64,000 bases of DNA from Phlegmacium glaucopus (GCA_015039465.1 MU130302.1:71420-135419), one strand, 5' to 3'. Shown: positions 1 to 11,609, numbered from the stretch's first letter. The notes: generated from the letters alone by a model not told the origin. Program-made: numbers and translations.

Positions 1-4
1 AATC

Positions 5-1747
5 ATGGAGATGAGGAAGAAGGTGCTTGGTGTAGAACATGTAGACACCCTCATAAGCATAGACAATCTAGCCAAGATATATAATAATCAGGGAAGGTGG
101 AATGAGGCAGAGCAGCTAGGTGTTGAAGCCTTGAACATATGGAAGAAGGTGCTTGGTGCAGAACATCCAGACACCCTCACAAGCATGGACATTCTAGCTA
201 GCACATACCGCAATCAAGGGAGATGGAATAAGGCAGAGCAGCTTGAGGTTCAAGTTATGGACATGAGGAAGAAGGTGTTTGGTCCAGAACATCCAAGCAC
301 CCTGATCACCATGGGAAATCTAGCAAACACATACCGTAATCAAGGAAGATGGAATAAGGCAGAGCATCTGGAGGTTCAAGTGATGGACATGAGGAAGAAG
401 GTGCTTGGTGCAGAACATCCAGACACCCTCATAAGCATGGGAAATCTAGCAGGGACATATGATAATCAGGGAAGATGGAATGAGGCAGAGCAGCTAGAGG
501 TTCAAGTCATGGACATGAGGAAGAAGGTACTTGGTGCAGAACATCCAGACACCCTCATAAGCATGGGAAATCTAGCAAGCACATACTGTAATCAAGGAAG
601 GTGGAATGATGCAGAGCAGCTTGAGCTTCAAGTTTTAGATGTTTGGAAGAAGATGCTTGGTGCAGAACATCCAGACACCCTCACAAGCATGGCAGTTCTA
701 GCAAACACATATCATAAGCAAGGGAGATGGAACAATGCAGAGCAACTGGAGGTTCAAGTCATGAACTTGAGGAAGAAGGTGCTTGGTGCAGAACATCCAG
801 ACACCCTGATAACCATGGACAATCTAGTGAAGATATACAATCTTCAGGGAAGGTGGAATGAGGCAGAGCAGCTGGGTACTGAATCCTTAGATATGTGGAA
901 GAAGATACTTGGTGCAGAACATCCAAACACCCTCACAAGCATGGATATTCTGGGAAGCACATACCACAATCCAGGGAGATGGAATGAGACAGAGCAGCTG
1001 GAGGTTCAAGTCATGAAGAAGACAGTGCTTGGTGCAGAACATCTGGGCATCCTTATAAGCATGGAAAATCTAGCAAACACATACTTTAATCAAGACAGAT
1101 GGAATGAGGCAGAGCGCCTGGAGGTTCAAGTTATGAACATGAGGAAGAAGATGCTTGGCACAGAACATCCAGACACCCTCATGACCATGGACAATGTAGC
1201 AAAGATATACCATAATCAGGGAAGGTGGAATGAGGCAGAGCAGCTGGGTGTGGAAGCCTTCAATATATGGAAAAAGGTGCTTGGTGCAGAGCATCCAGAC
1301 ACCCTCACCAGTATGGACATTCTAGCAATCACATATTTTAATCAAGGAAGATTCAATGAAGCAGAACAGCTGGAGGTTCAAGTGATGGACATGAGGAAGA
1401 AGGTGCTTGGTGCAGAACATCCAGACACTTTAATAAGCATGGGAAATCTAGCAAGCACATACCAAAATATGGGAAGATGGAATGAGGCAGAGCAGCTAGA
1501 GTTTCAAGTGATGGACATGAGGAAGAAGGTGCTTGGTGCAGAACATCCAGACACCCTCATAAGCATGGGAAATCTAGCAAGCACATACTATCATCAAGGA
1601 AGATGGGATGAGGCAGAGAAGCTAGAATGTCAAGTCATGGACATGAGGAAGAAGGTGCTTGGAGCAGAACATCCAGACACACTCACAAGCATGTCAAATC
1701 TTGCAATTATGTACCAAATTCAGGGAAGGTTGAATAAGGCAGAATAA
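5..1747 (+). CDS. C-terminal TPR tail of an NLR-type protein (5' part outside window)
   Basis: The reading frame is open from the left edge and consists of about 14 tandem 42-residue tetratricopeptide repeats of the kinesin-light-chain type, each with the pattern LGAEHPDTL..M.NLA..Y.NQGRW.EAEQL. In the fungal STAND/NLR family such arrays form the ligand-sensing C-terminus behind an NB-ARC domain, which here would lie to the left of the window. Identity to the complete paralog on the minus strand at 4790-8016 is very high. Repeats 1-2, 7-8 and 10-11 share a variant (AKIY then G.E.L..WKK), which points to a three-unit higher-order pattern made by block duplication. The frame stops at KAE-TAA, but the bases after it still encode a tail like the end of the paralog (LELEVMNI), so the stop looks like a late nonsense change costing about 14 residues. 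The TPR identity is certain. The NB-ARC part is inferred from the paralog. Confidence 0.85.
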   Translation: MEMRKKVLGVEHVDTLISIDNLAKIYNNQGRWNEAEQLGVEALNIWKKVLGAEHPDTLTSMDILASTYRNQGRWNKAEQLEVQVMDMRKKVFGPEHPSTLITMGNLANTYRNQGRWNKAEHLEVQVMDMRKKVLGAEHPDTLISMGNLAGTYDNQGRWNEAEQLEVQVMDMRKKVLGAEHPDTLISMGNLASTYCNQGRWNDAEQLELQVLDVWKKMLGAEHPDTLTSMAVLANTYHKQGRWNNAEQLEVQVMNLRKKVLGAEHPDTLITMDNLVKIYNLQGRWNEAEQLGTESLDMWKKILGAEHPNTLTSMDILGSTYHNPGRWNETEQLEVQVMKKTVLGAEHLGILISMENLANTYFNQDRWNEAERLEVQVMNMRKKMLGTEHPDTLMTMDNVAKIYHNQGRWNEAEQLGVEAFNIWKKVLGAEHPDTLTSMDILAITYFNQGRFNEAEQLEVQVMDMRKKVLGAEHPDTLISMGNLASTYQNMGRWNEAEQLEFQVMDMRKKVLGAEHPDTLISMGNLASTYYHQGRWDEAEKLECQVMDMRKKVLGAEHPDTLTSMSNLAIMYQIQGRLNKAE

Positions 1748-2783
1748 TTGGAGCTTGAAGTTATGAATATAAGGACAGTAGTGTTATGAACGTCTGGTAT
1801 GTGCATAGCCCCTATTCTTTTTCTCCTCCTTCTCTACTGTACATTACATCTTCCTTCATTGCTCTCTTCTTACACTACCTTTCCTGACTTACCCTTTACC
1901 CTGAACCTTCCCTGTACTATACATAACTATCACTCCTGCTCTTCTTATCTCTGACTCATACTGACTCGTATCCCCAGCACGGACCACCCCTTTATCCCTG
2001 ACTCAATCCCCTAGTATATAAGAGCCATACCCATAGCTATGATCCTTAGTTTAGACCTTCTGTATTCCTATGGTCTTAATCTACACAGCTTGCTCAGAAC
2101 GCGCTGTCCTCAGTCCTACCTTGTTGAATATGATCGCAGTTGTATCTAAGTCCCTAGTTACTTGGTCTATTGGCCCAGCACCGAACGCGAGTGCAAGCTT
2201 ATAGTCGCCATAACAAGTAGTAGATAATAGAGACCTAGTACAGTGAAAATCAAAGGTATTCCACAGAAATAAACTGATCCATATGTCAGAAAGTTGTGGT
2301 TCCATTGTCAAAGTATGACAACATTTGTAGTCTACTTCAATTAAAACTTCAGATACTGTTGCTATCCATTATTATCACTCATTTGGAGGTCCTTACAGTG
2401 CTCCATGGTTTGTGTGCTCCTTAGACTCCACTCAGAATATTTTTTTGGCAGGTAGTCCCCTTGATTTGGTGATTTTGGTCTGAACACATTCTAGTCAGAG
2501 TCCAAGCAGATTCTGACTAATTTACTTGGAATCGACTCAGACTCATGAATCCAAATCAGGAATGGCCTTTAATTCCAAATCAATTTCACTTCAAGACCAC
2601 TTGTGGTGTGGTTCCAAGGTACAACAGACACCTTTACAACCACCCTTTACAACCAACACCATCCATCATTACAGCTGCTGTCTCACAACTGTGACAATGA
2701 ACTGTGACAAATGAGCATGAGGAATGACAATGGATGATGGGGATGAGGATGACAAAGGATGATGCCAGACAACAATGACAATG

Positions 2784-3190
2784 GCTCTACCCCTCACTAG
2801 AGGAGTGGGTATGTTTTTATTTCACTATATTAACTTTTTACTTGTTAGCTTCAAATGACCATGTTGAATAATGCAACTAACATCAACAGCTCTAAGCCTC
2901 TTGCTAGGGGGGTTTTTTTTCTCCCTACCCCACTATATCAACCTTAGCTTCAAACAACCATGATGACAGCTCTACCCCCCCCCCTAGTGAGAGGGTGGGT
3001 TTGTTTTTTTTTTGTTTTTGTTTTTGTTTTTGTTTTATTTCACTATATATAATATTATCTGTTACTAGCTTCAAATGACCACAACAAATGATCACAACAA
3101 CCACAACAGCTCCATCTCCCTTGCTAGGGGGTTGTTTCCATTTTTTATTTCACTATATCAACCTTAGCTTTGAACAACCCCAACAGACAA
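2784..3190. repeat. Degenerate tandem repeat array
   Basis: About four diverged copies begin at 2784, 2889, 2969 and 3109. Each runs as AGCTCTA-C/T-rich tract, CTAG plus a run of G or T, then TTTCACTATAT and TTAGCTTCAAA.GACCA. Spacing is irregular (80-140 bp) because of homopolymer and TTTTTG expansions. No coding potential is seen. Confidence 0.6.
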
Positions 3191-4198
3191 TGAGTAAAGG
3201 TACCAGGAACCAGTATATCTATTTTTGGACTATTGTTTATTTTTAAATATGTGAGTTGTATCAAATGCCCCCAAGGACTTTGTAAATAGGTAGAAAATTC
3301 CCCCCTCATTTTCAACCTAGTACAGCTGCTCATTGTCTCAGACATTGAACTTGAACACTTGTCTTTGAGTCTTGGAATTGAATATAAATCAGTTCCTCAG
3401 TGTGTTAGTAACTAGTTGTGACTAGTTGTGAATTGTTGAACTTGTATTGAAGTCATAGCAGAAGGCCTAGAGTCTTCTAGTGTATGCAATATTTGTGAAG
3501 TTGTAACAAAGTCTTGGACTTGTGTGTACACAGTTTTAAATCAATCAGAAAAGTCTTAGGAATTCTTTTGCTGATTTGTTGGTGCAAGCCATAAACTGTA
3601 AAGTGTTTTAGAAGTTTGATCACCCTTGAATTGATCCAGATTATTGTAGTTGTTGTGTGTGTTAGTTGAAGAGAAATTCAGAATTTTGGAAAGGTTATAC
3701 TTTCTAGAAAACCCAAACTCACATTATAAAATTATACAAAGTATTGATTGGATTATTGTTTTGAGTAGAGATTTTTAGAATCTTGAAATACACATTTTCT
3801 CAATCAACTCTGTGCAGTTACATCATTGGTGAAGAATTGACATATTTATGAGAATAATCTTTAAAATCTACTATTTTGACTAATATTTAGAGATTTGACA
3901 ATAACTCAGTCAAATTTTGAGTGTTTTTGATGTTCTTAGGCACATTTTGAAGGGGTAAAATAGGGGGCAGTTATGACCAGTTATAATCAGTTAGTTAACT
4001 GCAAAATAACCAGTTATTTTATTTTCAAAATTGACTAACCCTAACTGCAGTTAGGTTAGCTTTGCAGGTCTGGTTAGGTCTCAGTTATTTTCCAGTTAAT
4101 TAACCTAACTTCCAAGCACTAGGTAGTTTGCATATTTCAAGTCCCTTCTAACTGAAAATAGCCTGTGGATCTGCATTGTGATGATGTATTTCCCAGTA

Positions 4199-4519
4199 CT
4201 TTACCTCCCCCACACATTCTGAGCAGATCCAAGCAAATTCCAAGCAGATCCAAACAGGTCCAAGCAAATTCTAAACAGGTCCAAGCAAATTCTGAGTGGG
4301 TCCAAGCAAATATAACATAAATATGTTAGTTTTGTTAAGGTTTGTTAAGGTTCTTTTAAGGTGAGCTTAAGGTTTTGTTAGGGCTTTGTTAAGGTTAGGG
4401 AGGTATATAGGTTCCATTCCTAGCAATCCAAGCAGATCTGAGCAGGTCCAAGAAAATTCTGCTTGGAATACACTCAAAAAGTGCTCAGATCCACTCAGAA
4501 TGTGTGGGGGAGAGTAAAG
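4199..4519. mobile_element. 321-bp foldback/MITE-like element
   Basis: The two ends are inverted copies of each other: CTTTACCTCCCCCACACATT at the left and, read on the other strand, CTTTACTCTCCCCCACACAT at the right. Similarity extends about 32 bp with a few mismatches. The interior is AT-rich and non-coding, with short repeats of GATCCAAGCA type on the left. No convincing target-site duplication could be found, so the superfamily is left open. Confidence 0.6.
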
Positions 4520-4789
4520 ACCTTGAATTTCCACAGCAAACCTATATCTGGTCTATCACTTTCTTGTGTAAGGCTGGCACATGCTAAGAATGACTAAGTG
4601 TATATTTCTGTAAGTTCTTCACAAAAGGTGATATTTAATGTCTTCTGTTCAAACATATCTAAAGTTTCAGTTGACTAAAAAGGTGTTCATACTTTAACAA
4701 TGGTGCATTCATATTTTGACAATAGGACTACTAATTTATAAGATATGGATGAGGTTATTTCTGTGAAATATTTTTCATTACCACTATAC

Positions 4790-7700
4790 TCAGCCTCTAC
4801 CCATTGCTGTCTTTATATTCATGATTTCTAGCTCCAACTGCTCTGCCTCATTCAACTGTCCCTGGTTTTGGTATATAATTGCTAGATTTGACATACTTAT
4901 AAGGGTATCTTGATGTTTTTCTCCATGCACCTTCTTCCTCATGTCTACAACTTGGACAAGGAGCTGTTTTGCCTCATTCCATCTTCCCTGATTACAGTAT
5001 GTGTGTGCCAGATGTCCCATGCAGATGAGGGTGAGTGGATGTTCTGCACCAAGAACCTTCTTCATCAAATTCACAACCTGAACACCCAGGTGCTCTGCCT
5101 TGTTCCATCTTCCTTGATTTTGATATGTCCTTGCTAGATTTCCCATGCTGATAAGGGTTAATGGATGTTCTGCACCAAGCACATTCTTCCTCATGTCCAT
5201 CACTTGAACCTCTAGCTGCTCTGCCTCATTCCATCTTCCTTGGTTACAGTATATGCTTGCTAGATTTCCCATGCTCATGATGGTGTCTGGATGTTTTGCA
5301 CCAAGCACTTTCTTCATCATGTCCATGACTTGAACACCCAGGTGCTCTGCCTTGTTCCATATTCCTTGATTTTGGTATGTCCTTGCTAGATTTCCCATGC
5401 TTATAAGAGTCTCTGGATGTTCTGCACCAAGCACCTTCTTCCTCATGTCCATCACTTGAACCTCTAGCTGCTCTGCCTCATCCCACCTTCCTTGATTACA
5501 GTATATGCTTGCAAGATTTCCCATGCTCATGAGGGTGTCTGGATGTTCTGCACCAAGCACCTTCTTCCTCATGTCCATGACTTGAATATCCAGTTGCTCT
5601 GCCTCATTCCATCTTCCTTGATCATAGTATATGCTTGCTAGATTTGACATGCTTATGAGGGTATCTGGATGTTCTGCACCAAGCATCTTCTTCCACATCT
5701 CTAAGACTTTGACACTCAGGTGCTCTGCCTCATTCTGCCTTCCCTGATTATTATAGATCTTTGCTAGATTGTCCATGATTACAAAAGTGCTTGGATGTTC
5801 TTCACCAAGCACCTTCTTCATCATATCCAAGCCTTGAACACCCAGCTGCTCTGCCTCATCCCATCTTCCTTGATTATTGTATATCCTTGCTAGATTATCC
5901 ATGCTTATGAGGGTGTCTGGATGTTCTGCACCAAGCACCTTCTTCCTCATGCCCATGACTTGGACCAATAGCTGCTCTGAACTGTCCCAATCTCCATTCT
6001 CCTCCATTACTAGTGCAAATTTGGTCCATTTATCATCATAAAACTGAATGAGACATATTTGGTTTCCATGTAACTCATTTGCCTTGATATGGGGAAAGAT
6101 CATCTGTCGCAATGCATAATCCTGAGTTGTAAATCTTAAAGGGATTGCACAGGACAAAATTATGCTTCCCATCTCACATACTCTTTGCTGCTCAGATTTC
6201 ACCATTCTCTCACGACTCCAGCAGTGTACCAAAGGATGAACAGACAAAATCTCAGATGTTGGTCCTCTTTTCATCAAGGAGAAAGAAAGAAGGACACCAA
6301 TCCCCTGTCCAAAGATAAAGTCATCCCACTGGCCATCATTGTCCAAGGCAAGTAGAGTATGATCCAGCAAAGTGATTGCCTTGGGTAACTTTTCAGCTAC
6401 ATCACTATCAACAACATGTTTCCTGGACTCCTCAGCAGCAGATCTGAATATCTCTCTAGAAATATTGCTATGATGATAGAAAGCACATATTTGAAGGATT
6501 AGGATTGCAGCCTGGGCTGCTTGTGCATTTCCAGCACTAGACTTCCCACTGGCTCTCCTTTCTATTTCTTTGAAAGATAGATCCCAAGTCCCATACACTG
6601 TTTCATTATAATCTGATGCTCCTTTGAATGTACCATCTGACATAAGAGTCTGACGATGCAAGGAGAGTTGTCTCTGATATCTATTGATATCACATTGCCC
6701 AGCTTCAATATAAGCACCAGCATGCTCAACAGCAAGTGGGATACAGCCAAGTTCAACAACAATATCTTTAGCAGCATTCAGATGCCCAGCTAATGGATCC
6801 AAATAGCTCGTCTTGAGAAGCAGCATTATAGCATCTGCCTCCTCCATTTCACAGATCTCAATCACATTTCTAAATGATATGACCCTTCCCATGGATCTGT
6901 TTCTACTAGTAATGAGAATATTACCTCTGTTACCTGGAGGAATGAACTTGGCCACCACCTCTGGAGGAGGATCATCAGCATTATCAAACACAATCAACCA
7001 TTCCTCCTGGATAGAAGATATCCACTGGAGGGTAGACTGAACTGAGCCATCCACTCCAGCAGCTTGGGCAGCAGGAATACTGGATATCCCCTTGAGAGAC
7101 ATTGTAATACTCTCATTAGAGGAGGCATCAACCCAGAAGACATATGAGAAACTAGAGCAAGAAATGAAGCCAGTGTTGTGAATGAGTGAAGACACTTACT
7201 TGTCAGACATTTCTTCTGTGAACTTGAGACAGATCTGGGTCTTTCCGATTCCTCCCATTCCCCATAGGAGACAAGAGCGCCTCAACATCGGTCCACTATC
7301 AGCACGATGAACAAAAATATTTCCAAGCTTCTCGAGCGCATCTTTCTGTCCAGTAAAGAATGGACTGGAGTTTGGTTTCTGAGGTACAGGGATCTTCGCC
7401 TGCGCTTCACCAGGATTGGCAGGGAGAACGTTAACCTGTATACAATTATTGCGAGATCCTTTGCACAGTACACGAAAAAGACTTACGAAAGTGCCGCCAG
7501 TGATGAGTATATTCTGGGCATTCGCAAAGAAACCCGAGCCAGCATGCTGAGGTTTGTTGATCATCAGGAAAGCTGAGAAGATGGGTGTGAGCGACTCACG
7601 GAGGGATTTTTTTCAGATTCGCTCAAGTTGGATTGCGTTATGGTATCAGGTGGGGAGTCTTCCAGACACGCTACAGGAGCACCATCATTGATTGCCAAAG

Positions 7701-8016
7701 TGGAAACGGAAGCGGAAAGTTGGCGTTCATGGCCAGTCTGATCGACAACGACGTTTGCGTAAATATGCCAATATCATCGATGCGCTGGGCTACGTTGAAC
7801 ACTTACAGTAACGTTAACGCCAGTGGCTTGAATAGGCTCAACACTCCCAGTCGCAGCACTACTGGGAACGGCTGGCGTGATATCAGCGGTGTTAATTATG
7901 ATTGCCATCGATGTCGAAGTTGCTGGTTCAGGGCTTGAATCAAGAGCATCAGTGACGTTCAGAGATGGGTATTTTGGTTCCTTGGGTTTGTCAAATCTCT
8001 TGAAAATGCGCTTCAT
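4790..8016 (-). CDS. NB-ARC/TPR NLR-type STAND protein, 4 exons
   Basis: Four exons join in phase: 8016-7807, 7737-7600, 7546-7200 and 7151-4790, with introns of 69, 53 and 48 nt, giving about 1018 residues. Residues 1-116 are a disordered Ser/Thr/Pro-rich leader starting MKRIFKRFDK. A short motif (HAGSGFFANAQNILITGG) follows, then an NB-ARC module: P-loop GMGGIGKTQ, FSYVFWVDASS across the last intron, Walker B WLIVFDNADD, NILITSRN, and GCIPLAVEHAGAYI for the GLPL position. The C-terminal third carries 9 TPR units of 42 residues like those at the left edge of the window. This is a signal-transducing ATPase of the kind linked to fungal self/non-self recognition. The ATG at 7564 lies inside intron 2 and is not the start. 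No catalytic effector domain is visible at the N-terminus. Confidence 0.88.
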
Positions 8017-8077
8017 GGTGCGTTCGATGCACAGAGGTCAAGGTGGATGATGAGAGGCAAGAACAAAAACGCTCTTG

Positions 8078-8085
8078 ATTATATA
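8078..8085 (-). promoter_or_regulatory. TATA box of the NLR gene
   Basis: Read on the minus strand this is TATATAAT, about 62 nt upstream of the ATG at 8016. That distance fits the close TATA-to-ATG spacing of fungal promoters. It supports the start chosen for the NLR. Confidence 0.5.
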
Positions 8086-8937
8086 AGCGTGGGAACTGTC
8101 GTCCAAATGTTACTCTGGCCACATTGTCCTTGCCCCAGAACTTTATATCTCCCTGTTCGCTGATTGTTTAATTGGTTGGACTCGTTTATTTTCTTTGTTA
8201 CCTACTTAAACACGTCTAGCAAACTGAAAAGGTTAATTTGCTTTGGAAGAATGATCATCGTATGGACTTATATAACCTCTACTTCACTGTCTCGTCTAAA
8301 CGATACGGGAATTCACCCATTGTGTAGTATTCAAATACTATTTATCTTGTGTCTCTTCGGCCTCTCGCAGATGCTTCCGGCGCAGTCGGATATGTTATCT
8401 CGTATCCTTCAGCACATAAACAACACGATGTAATTTCCATCGTAAACCTTTGTACCCAAAAAGCCTTTTGGAAAGCAGTCACAAGTAAGAAAAACTAGCG
8501 TAGAAAGCTGCGTCCAGAAGAATGGACAGGTAGCCAAATAACCATTGGACAGAACGCTAGCAGTTGGCCAGTCCGCAAGCATCCAGTTTAAATCCTGGAA
8601 GAGCGGCTCTACGTAGTACTTGATTATTATTTTTTGTCTTTTGAAACAAATACTACCTTTTTGATTCATGTTGGAGTTGTCCTCGAGAAATGTCGCCGCG
8701 AGACTTGTTCTTATTTAGATCTGCCAAAAGAATTTGAAATAACCGTTGTATATAGACAACAGTTTTGCCCTGGCCCTCCCGTGGTTGAAGATATAAAAAG
8801 GTGTATTAGGAATAAGATCTAAAACCTTAAAAAATGTACGTCGCAGGTAAAGTACAGAAAGCAAGCACCATTCCTCCTTTTGACGCAGACCGTGGCCGAA
8901 AGATGAGAAACAAAAACAAGCATACGAAAAAACAAAA
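8086..8937. other. Intergenic between NLR promoter and POB3 3' end
   Basis: It holds the NLR upstream region and the POB3 downstream region. Open frames of up to about 89 codons occur on both strands but show no domain, no good splice phase and no recognisable motif. I see no gene here. Confidence 0.5.
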
Positions 8938-11499
8938 TTAATCCGTCTTCTTCAACTTCTTTTTGGGAGGCTCAACTTCAGCTTCACCATCAACTTGCTT
9001 CTTCGGTTTAGGTTTCGGGTGAGGTTTATCCTCAATAATGTCAACATCCATCACATCGTCGTCGTCGTTCTTCGTCGTCTTGGATGTTGACTTTGGTTTG
9101 GCTGAAGAACTAGCAGCTGGAGCAGAAGTCTTGGGTTTGGGTTTCGGTCTTGGTTTAGGCTTGTCTGCTTTCGCTCCATCTCCATCCACATCCATGGCGT
9201 CGTCGTCCGAACCTTTCTTCGCTTTAGGCTTGGGCTTGGGTTTGGGCTTCGACGGTCCATCTGCACCACCAGCTGTAGCCTTGGGCTTGGGCTTGGGTTT
9301 AGGCTTCGCCTTGCCATCATCTTCGTCCGCGTCGCTACCAGCAGCGGAAGTCGCAGCTTTCTTTTTCGACTTTTTGACCTTATCCCCAGAGGACGCATCT
9401 GTACTCTTTCCTTTGCCATCCTTTGCCTTCTTTTTCCCTTTTTTAGCTTCTTTGGTCAGAGCAATATCTCCGCTAGCGTCCGACGCTGTCTTAGCACCGG
9501 AAGCGTCGGAGTCGCTATCACTCGGGGATCCAGCATCAGAGCCGGAGGCTTTAAAGTCCTCTAAAAAAACAAAATCAGGACCTAAGAAAGAAAAAATCGT
9601 AAGTTAAGGAACACCCACCATCTTCTTCGCTACTATCATCATCATCCTTCCTCGAAACCTTCTTTGGCCCAGACTTTCCGCGATCAGAATCCGAACTGAT
9701 GACACTCTGCATATCGTCGTCGTCGTCGTCGTCGCCGGCAACCGCAGCAAGCAATAAATCGGCGTCGGGTACCATCTCATTCTTCACCCTCACTTTTTTA
9801 TCCTTCAAATATGTCTCGGTAATTTCATGTTCATCCCGATTGATAGATGTGAAATTGTGTTCTGGACCACTCTTGGTGACGATTTTAAGGTCGAAGGTTC
9901 GTCCAGTCGAGGCTCCTGCACCAGCACCCACACGAGAGAAGATCACTTGGTGGATGTCGTTGATCTCGATCAGAGTGGGCTGTTTGGAGACGAAGAAGAT
10001 ATAACGTTCGAGGAGGAAGAGATCGCCTTGAATGGCCTTGAGGTTGGCCTTGAAACCTGGGTGTCCATCTCGGCTAGAAAAAGAGGTGTTATGTTTCGGT
10101 TGCACTTCATTAAAAGCGGACAAACCTTTGGAAGCTTCCCGAACCAATGATTTTCTTCCCAGCCAAAGCCCGGAAAACGCTGGATACGACTTCGTATGTT
10201 GGATCTTCGTAATTCTTCTTCAACTTGTCGTATTTGGCAATGTCCTCACTGAAGTAAATAAGATCGTCAAATCCTCTCCTGCATTTCATAAACACTTACT
10301 CGCTCATGTTTAACTCTGCCGTGATCTCCTCTTCTCGCGTGAACTGCATCACCAGGTATTGATACAAGGTCTGACCCTGTCGGATGGGGGTGCTCAAACC
10401 CAACTGGATTTCAATGGTTAGTTGATGTTTATGAGATATTTGAAAGAGAAAACGTACGATGAATAGAACATGTTGGTCATCCTTGGGTAAAAGGAAGAGC
10501 CGGGCAATGGATTGATAAAGGACCTTGTAATCGTAGGTCTTCCCTCGCAGTCTCAGGAAATCTGGGAACATGTCCATATCGTAGCGTCCTCGAGGCGTCA
10601 ATACCAACACCTCCTCGAAGCTCAGAATCAAATCTCCAGTAACCTGGCCAATTTCAGCCTTTTCTTTAATGGTATCGTGGAAGACCTGCGCAGCACTGAT
10701 TTCTTCTTCGTCTTCGTCATCCGACTTTTGTGACCCGGCATCTGACCCTTTGAGTTTGGAAAAGTTGCCAGGGACGAAGAATCGAATTTCGGTGAGTTCG
10801 TCGCCCATGTTTTTGGTCGCAGGGGATTTGGAGCCAGCGGAAGATGTCGGAGCGAGGTTGGAAAATTCCATAGAAACTTCGGTTTTTCCTGCTATGTTGG
10901 AGTTCGCGACATAGCGTAGTGGGAGTTCGAAGGCGGTTTTCCCAGATACCATGAAAGTAAGATCAGAGCCTTATGAAATAAAACTTGAGGGTATGGATCT
11001 ATGACACTGCCAGTGTGTCACCTACCTTGGAAGTCCGTGAGGCCCCAATTCCAACCTTTGAATGAAACCTCGCGTGTCTCCAGGGTAACTCCAAAGTGAT
11101 TTTTTAACAGCGTCGCAACTTTATCATGATCCTAAGAAAAAAAAATGACATTGAGCTCTTTAGGATCCAGGTATTTGTTACACGCCTAACCTCTCGCTGG
11201 AACCCGTCAAATTTTTCTTTGCGTTGATCTTTGGAGCCATTCTTGTTCTCAATCAACGTCCCAATGCGAAGTTGGTAATTCCTGGCGACACGTAGCCATT
11301 GGGCCCATTTAATGGTAGAAGCTGCCACTGTAACGACTCTTTCGCTATCAGTAGCTTTCCAAGCCATTCCGCTGGCTGCCACACGAACTCCTGCCATTGA
11401 TGGGTTTCATGACTGAATATTTGTGCTGATATTGAATAACTTACTTCCAGTTTCTGGTGCTAGACCATAGTATATCTTTTCAAACTGTATCGTTCCCAT
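8938..11499 (-). CDS. POB3: FACT complex subunit POB3/SSRP1-like histone chaperone, 8 exons
   Basis: Exons 11499-11445, 11390-11191, 11131-11026, 10969-10458, 10403-10300, 10248-10126, 10073-9619 and 9560-8938 close in phase to about 725 residues. The N-terminal POB3/SSRP1 region (MGTIQFEKIYYG, FKGWNWGLTDF), the structure-specific recognition/PH region (RGRYDMDMFPDFLRLRGKTY, STPIRQGQTLYQYL) and the second PH repeat (HPGFKANLKAIQGDLFLLER, THFTSINRDEHE-like) are clear. FACT displaces and redeposits H2A-H2B during transcription and replication in the nucleus. An acidic run of seven Asp and a DDDDSSEED stretch precede an unusual ~200-residue tail rich in KPKPKPK blocks and MDVD motifs. There is no HMG box, as is usual for fungal Pob3. 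Intron 4 (10457-10404) is 54 nt without stops, so its retention would add 18 residues. Intron 7 has two in-frame acceptors 21 nt apart. Confidence 0.93.
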
Positions 11500-11609
11500 A
11501 GGTTGTGATTAGTAGGAAAGAGAGACGCGCCGACGGAGTTCGAAATTGGTCCTGACGCGCTCTTCAAAGGCCAAGTACTTCAGCTCACAGCCTTATCGAC
11601 CAAGCAAAC
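11500..11609. promoter_or_regulatory. Bidirectional promoter between POB3 and alpha-actinin
   Basis: Only 110 bp separate the two divergent start codons, so both 5'UTRs and core promoters must share this stretch or overlap the first codons. No clear TATA box is seen on either strand. Confidence 0.55.

Larger units (their letters stand above)
1748..4789. other. Intergenic stretch, repeat-rich, no gene recognised
   Basis: This stretch separates the convergent NLR paralogs. Short open frames here have no recognisable domains. It contains a degenerate tandem array (about 2784-3190), a long T-rich tract near 3000-3045, a segment rich in CAGTTA/TAACTG inversions (3965-4100) and a foldback element (4199-4519). 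Base composition is AT-rich compared with the flanking genes. Confidence 0.6.

Noticed and set aside
1..1747. CRISPR-like or plain satellite interpretation of the 126-bp repeats
   Set aside because: The units are continuous coding TPRs without spacers, in a eukaryotic genome.
7633..7938. Plus-strand frame over the NLR 5' end
   Set aside because: The minus-strand exons 1 and 2 join in phase to a characteristic NLR leader, so this frame is antisense noise.
9038..9607. Open frame of 189 codons on + rich in GLGLGLG
   Set aside because: It is the antisense of the POB3 Lys-Pro repeat tail, which has an exact splice-phase model on the minus strand.
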